Positions 33,441-44,305 of a stretch of 64,000 nt of DNA are shown one piece after another (within the stretch, counting starts at the first letter, position 1; each line of letters begins with the position of its first letter). This DNA is from Aspidapion aeneum (Eukaryota > Arthropoda > Insecta > Coleoptera > Brentidae). Position numbers and translations under genes: made by a program. Location: positions 204,511,013 through 204,575,012 of the forward strand of contig OY755038.1 in NCBI GenBank assembly GCA_963576565.1. The letters are read 5' to 3'. A model generated the notes under the pieces. The model was not told where the DNA came from, made no database searches, and worked only from the letters and a program-made list of their open reading frames with translations.

Positions 33441-34047
33441 CACGGTGGATAGAATAGACCGGCATGCACGTCACTGGTGGTCCAGCTGATTTTTGTAAAC
33501 AAAAGCTAGATCTGTTATGAACAACGGAACAGCTAATATTTTTTGAATTTTTTGAAAACTAAGGCCATTTTTCTACTGTTTTCTAGTACATCCCTATAAA
33601 ATGTAATTTTCTAGACGTATTATTGTTATTTTTTTTAGCCCGCTTTATTTTTTATTACACAAAACTTAAACTACAAGTCAAACTGAATGTGATCGTTTAG
33701 TATCAAAGGTGAACCGAGGACTATTGGGTAGTAAACAAAGAGGTAGGTCAGCGGATAATTTTTGAAGCTGAAACGAACACATTAATTTCTTCGAATTTTA
33801 GTTTTTGTGTAAAGCGAAATGAAGCGGGCTAAAAAAAATAACGACTGGTATGTCTGAAAAATATTATTTTATAAGAATATACTAAAAAATAGTACGAAAA
33901 TTGCCTTAGTTTTCAAAAAAATCAAAAAATATTAGTTGTTCATATCATATCTAACTTTCGTTTCTAAAAATCTGCTGGACCACCAGTGACTTGAAAATTC
34001 GACATATATTTACAAGATCCGAACACCGGTCTATTCTATCCACCGTG
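33441..34047. mobile_element. MULE-like foldback element, 607 bp, 9-bp target duplication
   Basis: Long inverted arms (about 33441-33650 and 33820-34047) start CACGGTGGATAGAATAGACC. Other paired blocks are CACTGGTGGTCCAGC, AAATATT-like runs, AAAACTAAGGC and TTTTTTAGCCCGCTT. The element is flanked by a perfect 9-bp direct repeat TAGCTAAAG (33432-33440 and 34048-34056). Long TIRs with a 9-bp duplication are the signature of Mutator-like elements. There is no transposase, so it is non-autonomous. Confidence 0.8.
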
Positions 34048-34215
34048 TAGCTAAAGCAGGAGGTGTAGTCAAAGATACAGTGGCCATCTCAGTGAGCCTG
34101 GTCCAATCTCACATTAACAATACCGTGGTAAAGCTACCAAAGAGAAGATGTGTAGGCTAGAAATCTTCAGCGTCTCAAAACAGCTGTGGCCAACATGGAA
34201 TGTGAAGAGGACAGA

Positions 34216-35330
34216 TACCTTAATTCTATCTATCTATTTAGCCTCCTTCGATCCATCTTTGGACATAGTCCTCCCCAATATCTTCCACTCTTTCTGTCGC
34301 CGTGTTCATTCATCTAGTTCCCGCATGTTTCTTCAAATTGTCCGCGCATCTCATTTGGGGTCTTCCCCTATTTCTTTTATTTTCCTAAGGTCTCCAGTTT
34401 ACACTACAATTATTTAATCGATCGTCTTTCTATCTGATATTATGACCGGCAAATTTCCATTTCAATTTCTCCTCTTACATCCCTTACTTTTGTTTTATTT
34501 CATATCTTTTTCTATCTTAGCTTTATATGTATGTAACATTTGTCTTCCCATTGATCTTTGGGCTTTTATTACCTTATCAATGGTTGTTGAAAGTGCTCAG
34601 GTCTGGGATCCATAGGTAAGTACAGGAAGGATACATTGGTTATACATTTTCGTTTTGAGGACTGAGAATATTTTTTATTTTTTAATATGTAGATTAATTT
34701 ACCGAATGCTGCCCACGCCAATCTCATTCGTCTCTTGATTTCAGCTGTTTGGTTTTCTTTTTTTAATTAAATAATACTTGTTCTATTTTCTCTTAGTTTA
34801 TTTTAATCGTGATTATCTTTATCTCTGTTTGTTATGATTTTAGTTTTTTTAGCTGCTGTATTCAGTTCTTCAAGCATTTTTATCAGTTTTTCTTTCTCAT
34901 CTGTTATTAAGGCGATGTGATCAGCATATCTTAGGTGGTTCACAAGAATTGTCCGTTTACTTTGATGCCCATTTCTTCCCAATCTAAGTTTTTAAAAACA
35001 TGTTCTGAGGCCTGGTTCGGTTCACATCTCTTTTTATGTGGATTGACTTGGTTCCTTTGTGGATTTGGATTGATCCTGTTGCTTCGCTATATATATTGGC
35101 TATTAAATCTCTGTATCTGTAATCCATTCGGATATTAAATAAAGATACTTTTACTGCCCAGTGCTCAATGCTATCGAAAGCTTTTTCAAAGTCCATGAAC
35201 GCAATATACAGTGAAGTATTGTATTTGTTGGCTCGTTCTATTAGGATTTTCATGGTTAATAGGTGGTCAACTGTACTGAAACCTTTTCTGAAGCCTGCTT
35301 GTTTTTTTGATTAATATCCGTCATATTTTG
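34216..35330 (-). pseudogene. RTE-type LINE fragment, copy B
   Basis: On the minus strand, 35253-34984 reads KYNTSLYIAFMDFEKAFDSI (RT motif A) and continues to a degraded motif B region. RT motif C (the HLRYAD-type block) follows in another frame near 34930, and the C-terminal tail is next to 34240. It is nearly collinear with the copies at 15 and 63 kb but lacks some internal segments. It abuts a plus-strand R1/Jockey-type fragment at 35345. Confidence 0.8.
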
Positions 35331-35344
35331 TTGTTAATCTTTCT

Positions 35345-35615
35345 AATCTGATCTCGGTTATTATGGGTCATAGCCTCTTAGTAGTGCATGCCACTCGTCC
35401 AATCATACCGACAAATAACTACTGCCGTAGCTGTAGGGACGAGTGAGAATCTGAGAGTATAAGAGATCTTCTGTGTGAATGCCCTGATCTTGCCAGAAGG
35501 AGATGTGATGCTCTAGGTCTCCCTTACTTCCAAGATCTAAAATAATTGAGGGACATAGAGCTAGGCGCGCTCGTTAGATTTATAAAAAGCTGTGGTTGGT
35601 TGAGCACCCAATTAC
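35345..35615 (+). pseudogene. R1/Jockey-type LINE C-terminal fragment (zinc-knuckle region)
   Basis: Frames read NNYCRSCRDE, then LLCECPDLARRRCDALGLPY and LVRFIKSCGWL. This is the Cys-rich C-x2-C...H/C...C segment and conserved tail after the RNase H domain in R1/Jockey-type LINEs. Both ends are truncated, with one frameshift. It is joined directly to a different LINE on its right. Confidence 0.7.
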
Positions 35616-35649
35616 TTCCTCATATCCATGTGGTGAAGCGGATAGTCTA

Positions 35650-36545
35650 CGTAAAACCAGCTGACATTACCAGTTCCGCACGTGAATTCCATCATGTTAG
35701 ACTAACTCAAATATCGCAGATAAATAACGACCTGGAGATAATAGAGAACTGGGGCAACAAAAACCTTGTACAGTTCAACGCGCGGAAAACCCAAGCAGCC
35801 CTGTTTTCAAAAAAGACCAGCACCGGTGAGCCAAACATCATGCTATCTGGAAGTGCTGTGACATTGCAGAGCTAGTTGAATATGTTAGTAGTCACTGCAG
35901 AGATCAGCATGTCTTGGCACAGTCACGTGGCAGATATAGCTAAAAGAGCATCCCAAAAGCTTGGGGTGCTATTTCGTACAAGACATCTGTATACACCAAG
36001 CCAACTGCTGACATTGTACAATGCCCAGATTCGACCAACTATGGAGTACTGCTCCCATATATGGAGTGCGGCACCCAAAAATACCTTAATGCTTTTGAAC
36101 ACCGTGCCAAAAACGAGCTATTAGGCTGATCAATGACCGCACACTTACCCGTAGCTTGGATAGTCTCGAACATCGAAGAACTGTGGGCGATCTATCTCTC
36201 TTCTACAGGTATTATCACGGAAAATGCTCTGAAGAGTTGGCACGTATGATCCCCCCGGGAGTAGCACCTACTAGGCGAATACCTCAAACAGACGGTAACC
36301 ATCAATTTACCGTCAAAATAGAGGCACCAAGAACCTCATTATATCAGAATTCATATCTCTGGAGAACAGCATGGCTGTGGAATAAACTCCCTGCGACAAT
36401 TTTCGCTGCAGGTTACAACCTGAAACGTTTCAAAACCAAAATACACCAACATTTCCGCGCACTTGCCGCTTCTCGAGCGTGATAGGGATCTCCTTGCTCC
36501 TAAAAAATAGTGATCTGCCATCTTACCAATGGTTACACAATTAAA
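35650..36545 (+). pseudogene. Jockey-superfamily LINE, 3' third of the reverse transcriptase ORF
   Basis: Three frames in series (to 35875, 35876-36124, 36156-36482) together give the RT thumb and C-terminus: NNDLEIIENWGNKNLVQFNA, SWHSHVADIAKRASQKLGVL, IRPTMEYCSHIWSAAP, SLFYRYYHGKCSEELARMIP and a C-terminal FKTKIHQHFRAL. One in-frame stop at 35875 and one frameshift near 36115 are the only breaks, so this copy is younger than the other LINEs here. It is 5' truncated, as expected of target-primed insertion. A 3' UTR of 60-70 bp follows. Confidence 0.85.
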
Positions 36546-37423
36546 ATATAAATTACATCAAATGCCGAATCGCACTATTTTGCAGTTATGACCAGCGATA
36601 GCCTACTTCGGCAAGCGTTTTTTCTCTATATTTCCATACATTTTTGACAAGTGAAGCAACTTATATATTAATTGTGTAAACTTTGACCTTACATAACCTT
36701 ACTTGAGACTGGCGAAACAAAATAAAGTAAAACTATTTTGATTACTGGAACACAGCTATATTTAGGGCAATGAAAACGCATATGATTTATTAACACTAGC
36801 GAGCATTATCAACAAAATAAACTGGACCAGAGCCAGTTTTAGAGGCAACATAAAGTTCTGAGTAAAGCTTTTGATGAGAAAAAATCAAACACCCTGTTAA
36901 AAAGACAAGTGCTGAGACAAAACTCGCAGAGCCACCGCTGTATAGCATAGGTATGACTGGTAATATGACCGTGAAAGAATCAATTCCAGTCGCTGAAATC
37001 GATAAGGCTTGTTAGCTTTGGGAAATTTTAACTTGACCCACGGAAAACAAGAAATCGAGAGTTGTAAATGCTTATACAAGTGCTAAAACTTTTGGAGAGA
37101 TGAAAACCATAAAAAACTCCTCCTCCACTCCTAAAAACTCATTTCAAACTTAATTGCCTTCGAAAGATTTTTCTTTATTTACAATATTTTTCATTCTGTT
37201 ACTAATTTTTGCACTTCCAACAGATATCTGCATTGGTCTATATAATTAGCCAATTATTCATGTTTCAAACATCAATAGGCATGAATGTATTTTACTCTTG
37301 TTGTTTGTATAAAGCTAAACATTCAGCAAACATCGCTCGGGCGAGTAAAGCGACAACCCTAGAGATACTTTTAAAACCATCCAATTTCAATTTTCCAGTA
37401 AGTAAAGCAAACATTGGATGTGC
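36546..37423. other. Non-coding stretch
   Basis: No gene or repeat pair is recognised. Confidence 0.4.
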
Positions 37424-37670
37424 AAATAGCTGAAATAGCGCGCCAAAGTATCTCGCTAAGATCGAAAATGAGACCAAAGCTGAATCCGCTAAAATCTCTC
37501 GAGTATTTGCTTTAATGCTGTTCTATTTGACTATCGGAATATACAGTATTATTTAAAAATATATATTTATTTAAAGTGCAATAGAAAAATTTCAGATGTA
37601 CAGGATGTCCCACTAGTGCCCACGCTGGATACTATAATAAAACTAAATTGGAAGATAATTCTGCCCCGTT
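37424..37670. repeat. Dispersed direct repeat, copy 1
   Basis: Collinear with 38212-38460: CTGAAATAGC, AAAGTAT-TCGCTA, GATCGAAAAT, GCTGAATCCG, TAAAATCTCT, CTGTTCTATTTGA, CATTAGTG-like CACTAGTGC, and TCTGCCCC. About 80% identical by eye. No ORF. Confidence 0.7.
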
Positions 37671-38211
37671 AGTTGGCCGCGTTAAAGGCCGCAATAACAT
37701 GGGGAATTTTTTTTTCATTTATGTGTTTTTATATATTTTTATGTCGATAGTTTTTTGGTTCAAAAAGTATCATTTACATGCAAAACTAGCTTTAGGAGAA
37801 ATAAAATTTATTTCAACCAGCGACTTGTTTTTAGACAGATTTTCAGGATTTTTATAAAAGTTGTGTTCGGCTAATATTTCCTTAAGCCACTAACATAACG
37901 ATAATTTAAATTTTGTAACTAGAATCAAATTTAACTTTTTTTAAAAATTGACATTACACTCAGTGTAATTTTTGACTGTAGCCGATTTCGATGTCGTCTC
38001 ATTTGTGGCTTGCGCTGGTGTCTTGTCTCTTTGTCTAGAGCGTTAACAGTACAGTTTTTGTCCTTCTCTGTAAAGCGCTATGATATTCGAGTTCAAACCA
38101 ATCAACGACAAGCTGGGACACAAGCAGAGGTTTGGTATGCTTCAGAGTATTTAATTTAAGGGGGTTATTTTAACGGAAATAAGGTTAACATTTTTGTCAA
38201 TTTTTAACTTA
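37671..38211. other. Spacer between two direct repeats
   Basis: No gene recognised; 37648-37857 is open in one frame but low-complexity and hydrophobic, without a recognisable domain. Confidence 0.35.
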
Positions 38212-38460
38212 ATAAAACTGAAATAGCATGTCAAAGTATATCGCTATGATCGAAAATCAGCTTACAGCTGAATCCGATAAAATCTCTTGTGGATTTTCTG
38301 TAATTCTGTTCTATTTGAATATTGGAATATAGAGCATTATTTAAAAATAAATATTTATTAAAATGCATTTGAGAAAATACAAATGTACCGAATGCCCCAT
38401 TAGTGCTCACCCTAGATAAAATAACAAAATGGAATTTAAAGATAAATCTGCCCCCGTTAT
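38212..38460. repeat. Dispersed direct repeat, copy 2
   Basis: Second copy of 37424-37670, same strand, 788 bp downstream. Confidence 0.7.
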
Positions 38461-40536
38461 CCTATCCTACCAAGATAAAAACGTGACAGCTCAGATGACA
38501 AATTTTAACAAACCGTCAAAATAAGGCCAAGTTACATATAAATACTGCATGACTATATTTGTGCATCAATAAAGTCTAACATAATTCTTATTAAAGTCTG
38601 CTGTATTTACGGTGTAACTACGCAATATACTGCTAGGAATATTACTACTAAACTGTATTTCACTTCCAATAAGCCTCTACTATCTTCTACTTAAAGGTAT
38701 ATCTGTTCTGTTACATGTGCACCAAAAATAAGCCTTTTTATTTCAGTGGCGAAAGAACAACGCCATAAAACGTATATCCGGCACTAGCTATATAGACGGC
38801 AAACTATAAGATCCTCTTTATATTGCTTCTTTATTTAAGCCGATTTGGTTTGTTTGTTACTGACAAACAAACGCTACTGCCGCTACTAAAATCGATTTTC
38901 CTGTGTGAGGATTACTCTGTGAAACACAATACTTAATTTATTTCGTGTATCTTCAATCCAGCTAAAGCTAATTTATGAGGTTTATCATGGGCGTACACAG
39001 CGAGGGGCAGGAAGGGGTATTTGCCCCCCCCTAAATTTTGAAAATATACTAACAATTTTATAATTTCCAATCAATAAAATTAGAACTATACACTTATTCC
39101 TATCTACATAATATTAGGTATACAATTGGTACATATATACAGGGCTCGACTTCGAACGTTTAGCCTTTATGAAAAGCGTATAAAAAAGAATGAACTTATG
39201 GAAAGCAAGAAGTCAGTGAGGGTCTAAAGACGCGCATATTTAGGAGCGTTTGCCGCTGTAACTCAAAATTAATTAATAGTTTTTTATTACTAAACAGGAG
39301 CAATCAAAGTAAGATTTCCACTTTTAAAAGACGAAGAAATAGTCATTATTATTTATTTCCTTATTTTAGCTTTAATCACGAAACATTAAATCGAGAAAAA
39401 TTCAATTTTTTTATAATTTTTTTTCCACAATAACCTTGCTCTTTTATTAGTCGCGCTTAAATGCCGCTCAAGTGTTCGATCTCCTGGCGGCGGCTCATGA
39501 AGTCAAGTTGCTAAAAGTCACCATACACTATGCAGGAAACAGAATAGGGGACAACATTTTTGGGGGTAGGGATGTACGACAGCACTAAACCTCTTGCCCC
39601 TCTACTGATTTCAGTCTGCAGAAAAAATGTTTGTCACGTTTGACTACTTCTTTTAACATTTTATTTTTGCCCCTTAAATGGAGGGGCCATTCCTTTAAAA
39701 AAAAAACATAAAGTTGAAATGCGGTGTTATGGTTATTGCAATTATTTAAGTTTTTAAAATAATTGAAAAATTATTTTACAATTATAATGAAATTACAAAA
39801 ACGCAATTGAATTACTAAAGTGATTGTTATTATTTGTAAAAAGCTATTTTGCTTTTATTATTTAAAACAATCCACGTTTCGCACTGGGGGTAAGTTTAGA
39901 ATGTATTATGAAGGAAGAGGGCTCCTAAATTAAGCATTTTCACATTTTGTAAATTATAAAAAAGTGAAGAAATAAATAAAAAATAATTGTCAACCACTTT
40001 GTTTTATTTTGCAAGTAGGAAATTTATAATTAGGTTATTTTTTGTTGTAATTATTTACACAGTTTTCTAAGTACATTCCTGTAAAGTAATTTGTAATGTA
40101 ATAGTTACTATTCAAAGTATTGGTTTCTAACTCTGGTTGAGAATAAATCGGTACACATAAAGACCAAGAAATTTGTTATCCATAAAGTTGAATTTGTGGA
40201 ATATTTTGTTTAATATTTGCCATGTTAGAAAGCCCTACCTGTACACTTAATTACGGATTTGCAGTATTGATTATTAGTCATACAGTTCAAATGATATCTA
40301 AGAGATGGCGCTACAGCAATTAAAATCAAGGGGTTTTAAGGATTTTATGCATCGCCATCTTTGGCCTACTCAGCTGAAGAGTAACGTCATTAGATCGCGA
40401 AAAGAAAACCATTTTCTTGAATTGCAAACTTGACAAAAGCGCTAAACTATTTATCTCTCTCAGTGCCATTTGTTTAAATAGCGATCTTACATCAATTCAC
40501 ATATTTTCAATGGGCAAACGATCGTCGACGAACCCT
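38461..40536. other. Non-coding stretch with a possible TIR at 38988
   Basis: CATGGGCGTACACAGCGAGG at 38988 followed by a C-run resembles a hAT-like end; a possible inverted partner is CGTACGCCCATG near 43528, but no target duplication supports it. Otherwise AT-rich with no gene. Confidence 0.4.
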
Positions 40537-41686
40537 GTATATACAGCACCTAAATAGACCCCCCCCCCCCTTCTAACTTTTGAACGGAAAGAGATATTGA
40601 TTTCTGGTTAAAAGTCTTTTTAATGGGATCACTTTTGAGGATATTTAAGCTAAGTGACAGTCATCTCAAAATAACTTATTGTCAAAAATTTAACATACCA
40701 ATAAAATTTTTAAATTTCAAAAGTTTTTTTTTTAATTAAAATTTTATTTTTTTTATACTGGGACTTTCCGTCCATAGCTAGGATCAATCGCCTAGTCTTT
40801 TTCGCCAAATTTTTGCCGAGATATGCCTTGTTGGGACGTAATAAAAACAACCATATGCCGAGGTGGGACACGAACCCACAAGATACGCAGCGCGCACAGC
40901 CTACGCGCGGTTAGTCCAGTCATATAGCAAGCACTGCAGCCATATGCATGAACCAACGCGCTAAGCCGGTCGGCCACGGTTTCCACAAGGTATTGTGATT
41001 GTCTATACAGAACCATTTAACATTTTAAAATCGGTTAATTTTCATAGGAGATATCCTTATTTTTGTTCGCGGTCGACTCTCAAAAAGTTACTTTTATCAA
41101 ACAAATTTATTTTTAAATTTTTTGTTTTATAATAAATTGATTTTTTATGCTTCTTACTTATGACAAAACCTAAAAATAAGTTTAAAAATTTTAATAGGAA
41201 AGCGTGATCTGTAATAACTATTCTAAGATAATTTAAAATAAAAATAAAAAGTTTGGAAAAAATGATCACACAGCACGTTTTCCTATTTATTTTTTTAACT
41301 TATTTTTAGGTTTTGACATAACTTGGAAGCATAAAAATTATAATTATAATAAAATAAATCAATTTAAATTTATCTTGCTTGATAAAAAATACTCTTTTTA
41401 GTCGACCGCGAAGAAAAATAAACATATCTCCTAGGAAACTCAGCCGATTTTAAAAATTTTAAATGTGTTGTATAGAGAATCAAAATACATTTCGAAAGAC
41501 GTATTACATCCCCCAATCCAATTTAAAAATTTTGATGTTATGTCAAATTTTTGATATTAGGTTCGTTTGACCTAGCTGTCACTTAACTAAAATATCCTCA
41601 AATACAGTCCCATTAAAAATACTTTTTCCCGGAAATCAATATCTATTATATCTATTTAGGTCGGCACTGTCTACGATATATACTGT
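40537..41686. mobile_element. Long palindromic element, about 0.9-1.15 kb
   Basis: The left arm (40537-41240, interrupted) and right arm (41265-41686) are inverted copies meeting near 41252. Paired blocks include ACCTAAATAGA, ATATTGATTTC, TTTTTAATGGGA, GAGGATATTT, AGTGACAG, AGGAGATAT, TTCGCGGTCGACT, GCATAAAAA, AACCTAAAAATAAGTT and TAGGAAA. The left arm carries a tRNA-derived SINE (40715-40990) that the right arm lacks. No transposase. Confidence 0.75.
40715..40990 (-). mobile_element. tRNA-derived SINE
   Basis: On the minus strand the head reads CCGTGGCCGACCGGCTTAGC then GCGTTGG, like the 5' half of a tRNA-Ser/Leu with box A. About 85 bases later comes GTGGGTTCGTGTCCCACC, a box B with T-stem. 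A body of about 120 bp follows, ending in an A-rich tail (A/T-rich 40715-40765). Size and order match a tRNA-type SINE. The insert is absent from the opposite arm of the palindrome, so it arrived later. An open 74-codon frame runs through it by chance. Confidence 0.65.
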
Positions 41687-41944
41687 GAAGGTTATAATTC
41701 GGTTTTTCCCAGAGATCATTGGTTCTTCCGTGAATTAGTTTTACGAAGAAAGTATGGTCAAAACATTCCTCTCCTTTGTGAGATACGATGGTTTCAATAA
41801 TACAATAGTATTGCTGTATTCAAAGACAACTTTTTGAGCATCCTTAAAGTCCTTTAAAACCGGAAATTCTGCAACTAGAAAGCATTTTAGTTTTACAGTA
41901 GGTACTTCAGCAAGGCCGGTATTTATTATTTCCCTGTCCCTGAT

Positions 41945-42905
41945 GGCAAAGGATTCTGCGCGTTTGGAACCTGTGACCAACATGTTGCAATCTAAAAGTT
42001 TAGGTTTATCGCAATGTGGAAATTACATTAAACGAGTGTTAGATCTAATCAAAACTCATCGCAAATCTGCAGGAGTCATGAACACTATCTTATCTGAAGC
42101 CAGCACACATGCCGAAAACCTTGGAATAGAATTACAACTTGTTCTTGCTGATGAACCACTTAAGCAGAAAGAGGCTACTAAATTTCTTGGAGTAATTATT
42201 GACAGTGAGCTAAAATTTGATCAACACATTATTAATCTAAGTAAGAAACTCTCTTCTGCTTGTTTTGCAGTGCGAACAGTAAGAGCTAAACTTGGTCCAA
42301 AAGTAGCAAAGTCAATCTATCATGCTCTCGTTGAATCTCAATTGAGATATGGCATAGCTTTTTGGGGTTGAACTAGCAAATACTTATTAAAACTTTTATT
42401 TTTTTTGCAAAAAAATGCTATTCGCTTTGTCTCAAAGGTTCATCACAAAATTCTTACTCTTACCTCATTGTTCATTTTAGAAATCAGTGCTTCTATGTTC
42501 AAGAACCTTCATCAATTAAGGGAGTGTCAATCAAGTCAATCTGCTCGAAGAATCTTTGACTTACCAAATTATAAAAAATTCTTTATTCTATTAGGGCAGA
42601 CAAATCTTTAACAAGTTGCCAATCTCTGTAAAATCATGTGTGATTAAGTGCTTAAAAAAAAATCTTAAATATATTTATTTGAATTTGATTCTTTTTCTGA
42701 AACTAATTTTTGTCACCAACCAAACTTAAATTAATTCTAGTTAGTTGAGATCTAATATTGTGTAATTTTTATATATTTTTTTAAACTATTATTGATTTTT
42801 TTCCTGATTGTTTGCATTTACTTTGTCGTCAATTGGCTTAATTACGTGACTAGTTTTAGCATGCGTTGTCAATGAAATTGTATTTCTTCATTCATTCATT
42901 CAGGT
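41945..42905 (+). pseudogene. Jockey/CR1-type LINE, 3' part of RT ORF with 3' UTR and ATTC tail
   Basis: The frame 41943-42371 gives EATKFLGVIIDSELKFDQHI, KLSSACFAVRTVRAKLGPKV and ALVESQLRYGIAFWG, the RT thumb of Jockey/CR1-group LINEs. After a stop, 42405-42611 gives LQKNAIRFVSKVHHK and the C-terminal domain. A 3' UTR of about 280 bp ends in CATTCATTCATTCA (42888-42901), the short tandem tail typical of this group. 5' truncated, several stops. The first 50 codons of the frame are not recognisably RT. Confidence 0.8.
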
Positions 42906-43834
42906 GCCAAGGTTAGATGGGCGGGTGCAAAATCATATAAATGTTCCCACAAATAACCCACCAGAGCACTGGAAAAAATCTTTATTAATACCTTATTTGG
43001 AGCCACTTATAATGTCTTTAAAGCTCTTTTTCCGATAAAACCTACCACCTTTCGAACTATTGGCACTAGGTTCGTTTGTTATACTGAACTTTTTGTTCAG
43101 TAAATTTAAGATGCGCCATAAACAATCTTCAGAATGTTATAATTTAAACAGGCTTGACGATAAGGTTAATTTTTATGGTGCAACTTGTGGAGAGACAAAA
43201 AAATTAATAGAGATTAGTTAAAAACTGTGGAAGTAGCAGAAGTTGAAAAGCAAGAATCGTAGAACGATTTTTTTAGCGGATAGATTAAGTAGTTTGTGCA
43301 TGCTGAGTATACACCGGAAATTAGTTTCAGAAAAACAATAAACAAGTAGAAAAAGAGATGATTTGCTGAAGATCCCAAACGTTTCATTCTACTGTAATAG
43401 GTTAAAATTTCGATAACTGATCTGTGTGTTTGTTTGATGTTCGTTGTCGTTTATTTCAATAAATACCTATTTTATTTCTAATTTTGTGCATTTTCCCCTC
43501 CCTAAGTTTCATGCTGCGTACGCCCATGAATTTATAGATGCTACTTTTGAGCAAATAATCTCTTCTAATGAGGTTTTTATACAGGGTGTAATTTAGATGT
43601 TGTAACAAATTTTAGGGAGTGGTAGAAAAGGTTAAAACTAGACAAAAAGTTTTTAGTTTCCAAGTTAACAATTATCAAGTTTGGAGGGTACATGGGCAAA
43701 AACTGTGAAACTTAAAAATGACAAATTTGACAATGTCGGATAATTTTGATATCTATCATTATGATCAAAGAATGTTTTATTGAGTTTTTATTAAAAAAAA
43801 ACCTTTGCAAAGGGTAGATAGGTGCGTTTCTGCA
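42906..43834. other. Non-coding stretch
   Basis: No gene. A TACAGGGTGTAATTTAGATG phrase at 43580 resembles a transposon end motif seen in many insects. Confidence 0.4.
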
Positions 43835-44305
43835 AACATTGAGTGAAGGCGGATAGAGGAGAGGGAGAGGGGAACTAGTAAAATGGTGTTGAAAAAAATC
43901 TTAAAGCGTGTGCAGAAAGAATTTTTGAAATCGCTTTGTGAAAGTTACAGCTACAACTATTACTAATAAGGAGGGCGGGAAGGAAAGAGTAAGAGAGGAA
44001 GAGGTAGGGGGAAATAGTAAAATGGTGTTGAAAAGAAAAACATAAATCCTGTGCAGAAAGCATTTTTAAAATCGCCCTATATTTGATAAAATTATGTGAA
44101 TATAGTTTTTTAGAGGGTGGGGGGAAAGACAGGAGAGCAGATATGTGGAATCAGGGAGGACTACAAAGTAATTACGGCAAATAAGAGGACATTTGCAACG
44201 GGTGATCAAAGTAATTTTATTAAAATCGCCTGAGATTTAGGTAATTTGTATGCCTTAAAATGGCGTCTGACGCCATGTTGATTCCTGTTGCAACTTCGGG
44301 ATCAA
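43835..44305 (-). repeat. Dispersed repeat with internal tandem units, copy 1
   Basis: The reverse complement is collinear with 59690-60235: AGGAATCAACATGGCG, GACGCCATTTT, AAGGCATACAAATTA, TTTGCAAATGTCCTCT-like, CATAATTTTATCAAATATA, then about two units (versus three) of a 145-bp tandem segment that includes TTTCTGCACA, ACACCATTTTACTA and TTATTAGTAATAGTT. Confidence 0.75.

Noticed and set aside
40855..40985. A functional tRNA gene in the minus-strand tRNA-like region
   Set aside because: Box A to box B spacing is too long, no acceptor stem can be formed, and an A-rich tail follows, as in a SINE.
38988..43530. A possible 4.5-kb element bounded by CATGGGCGTACACAGC and the inverted GCTGCGTACGCCCATG
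   Set aside because: The ends match well but the flanks do not form a target duplication (AGGTTTAT versus AATTTATA), and no transposase lies between them. They may be two separate elements.
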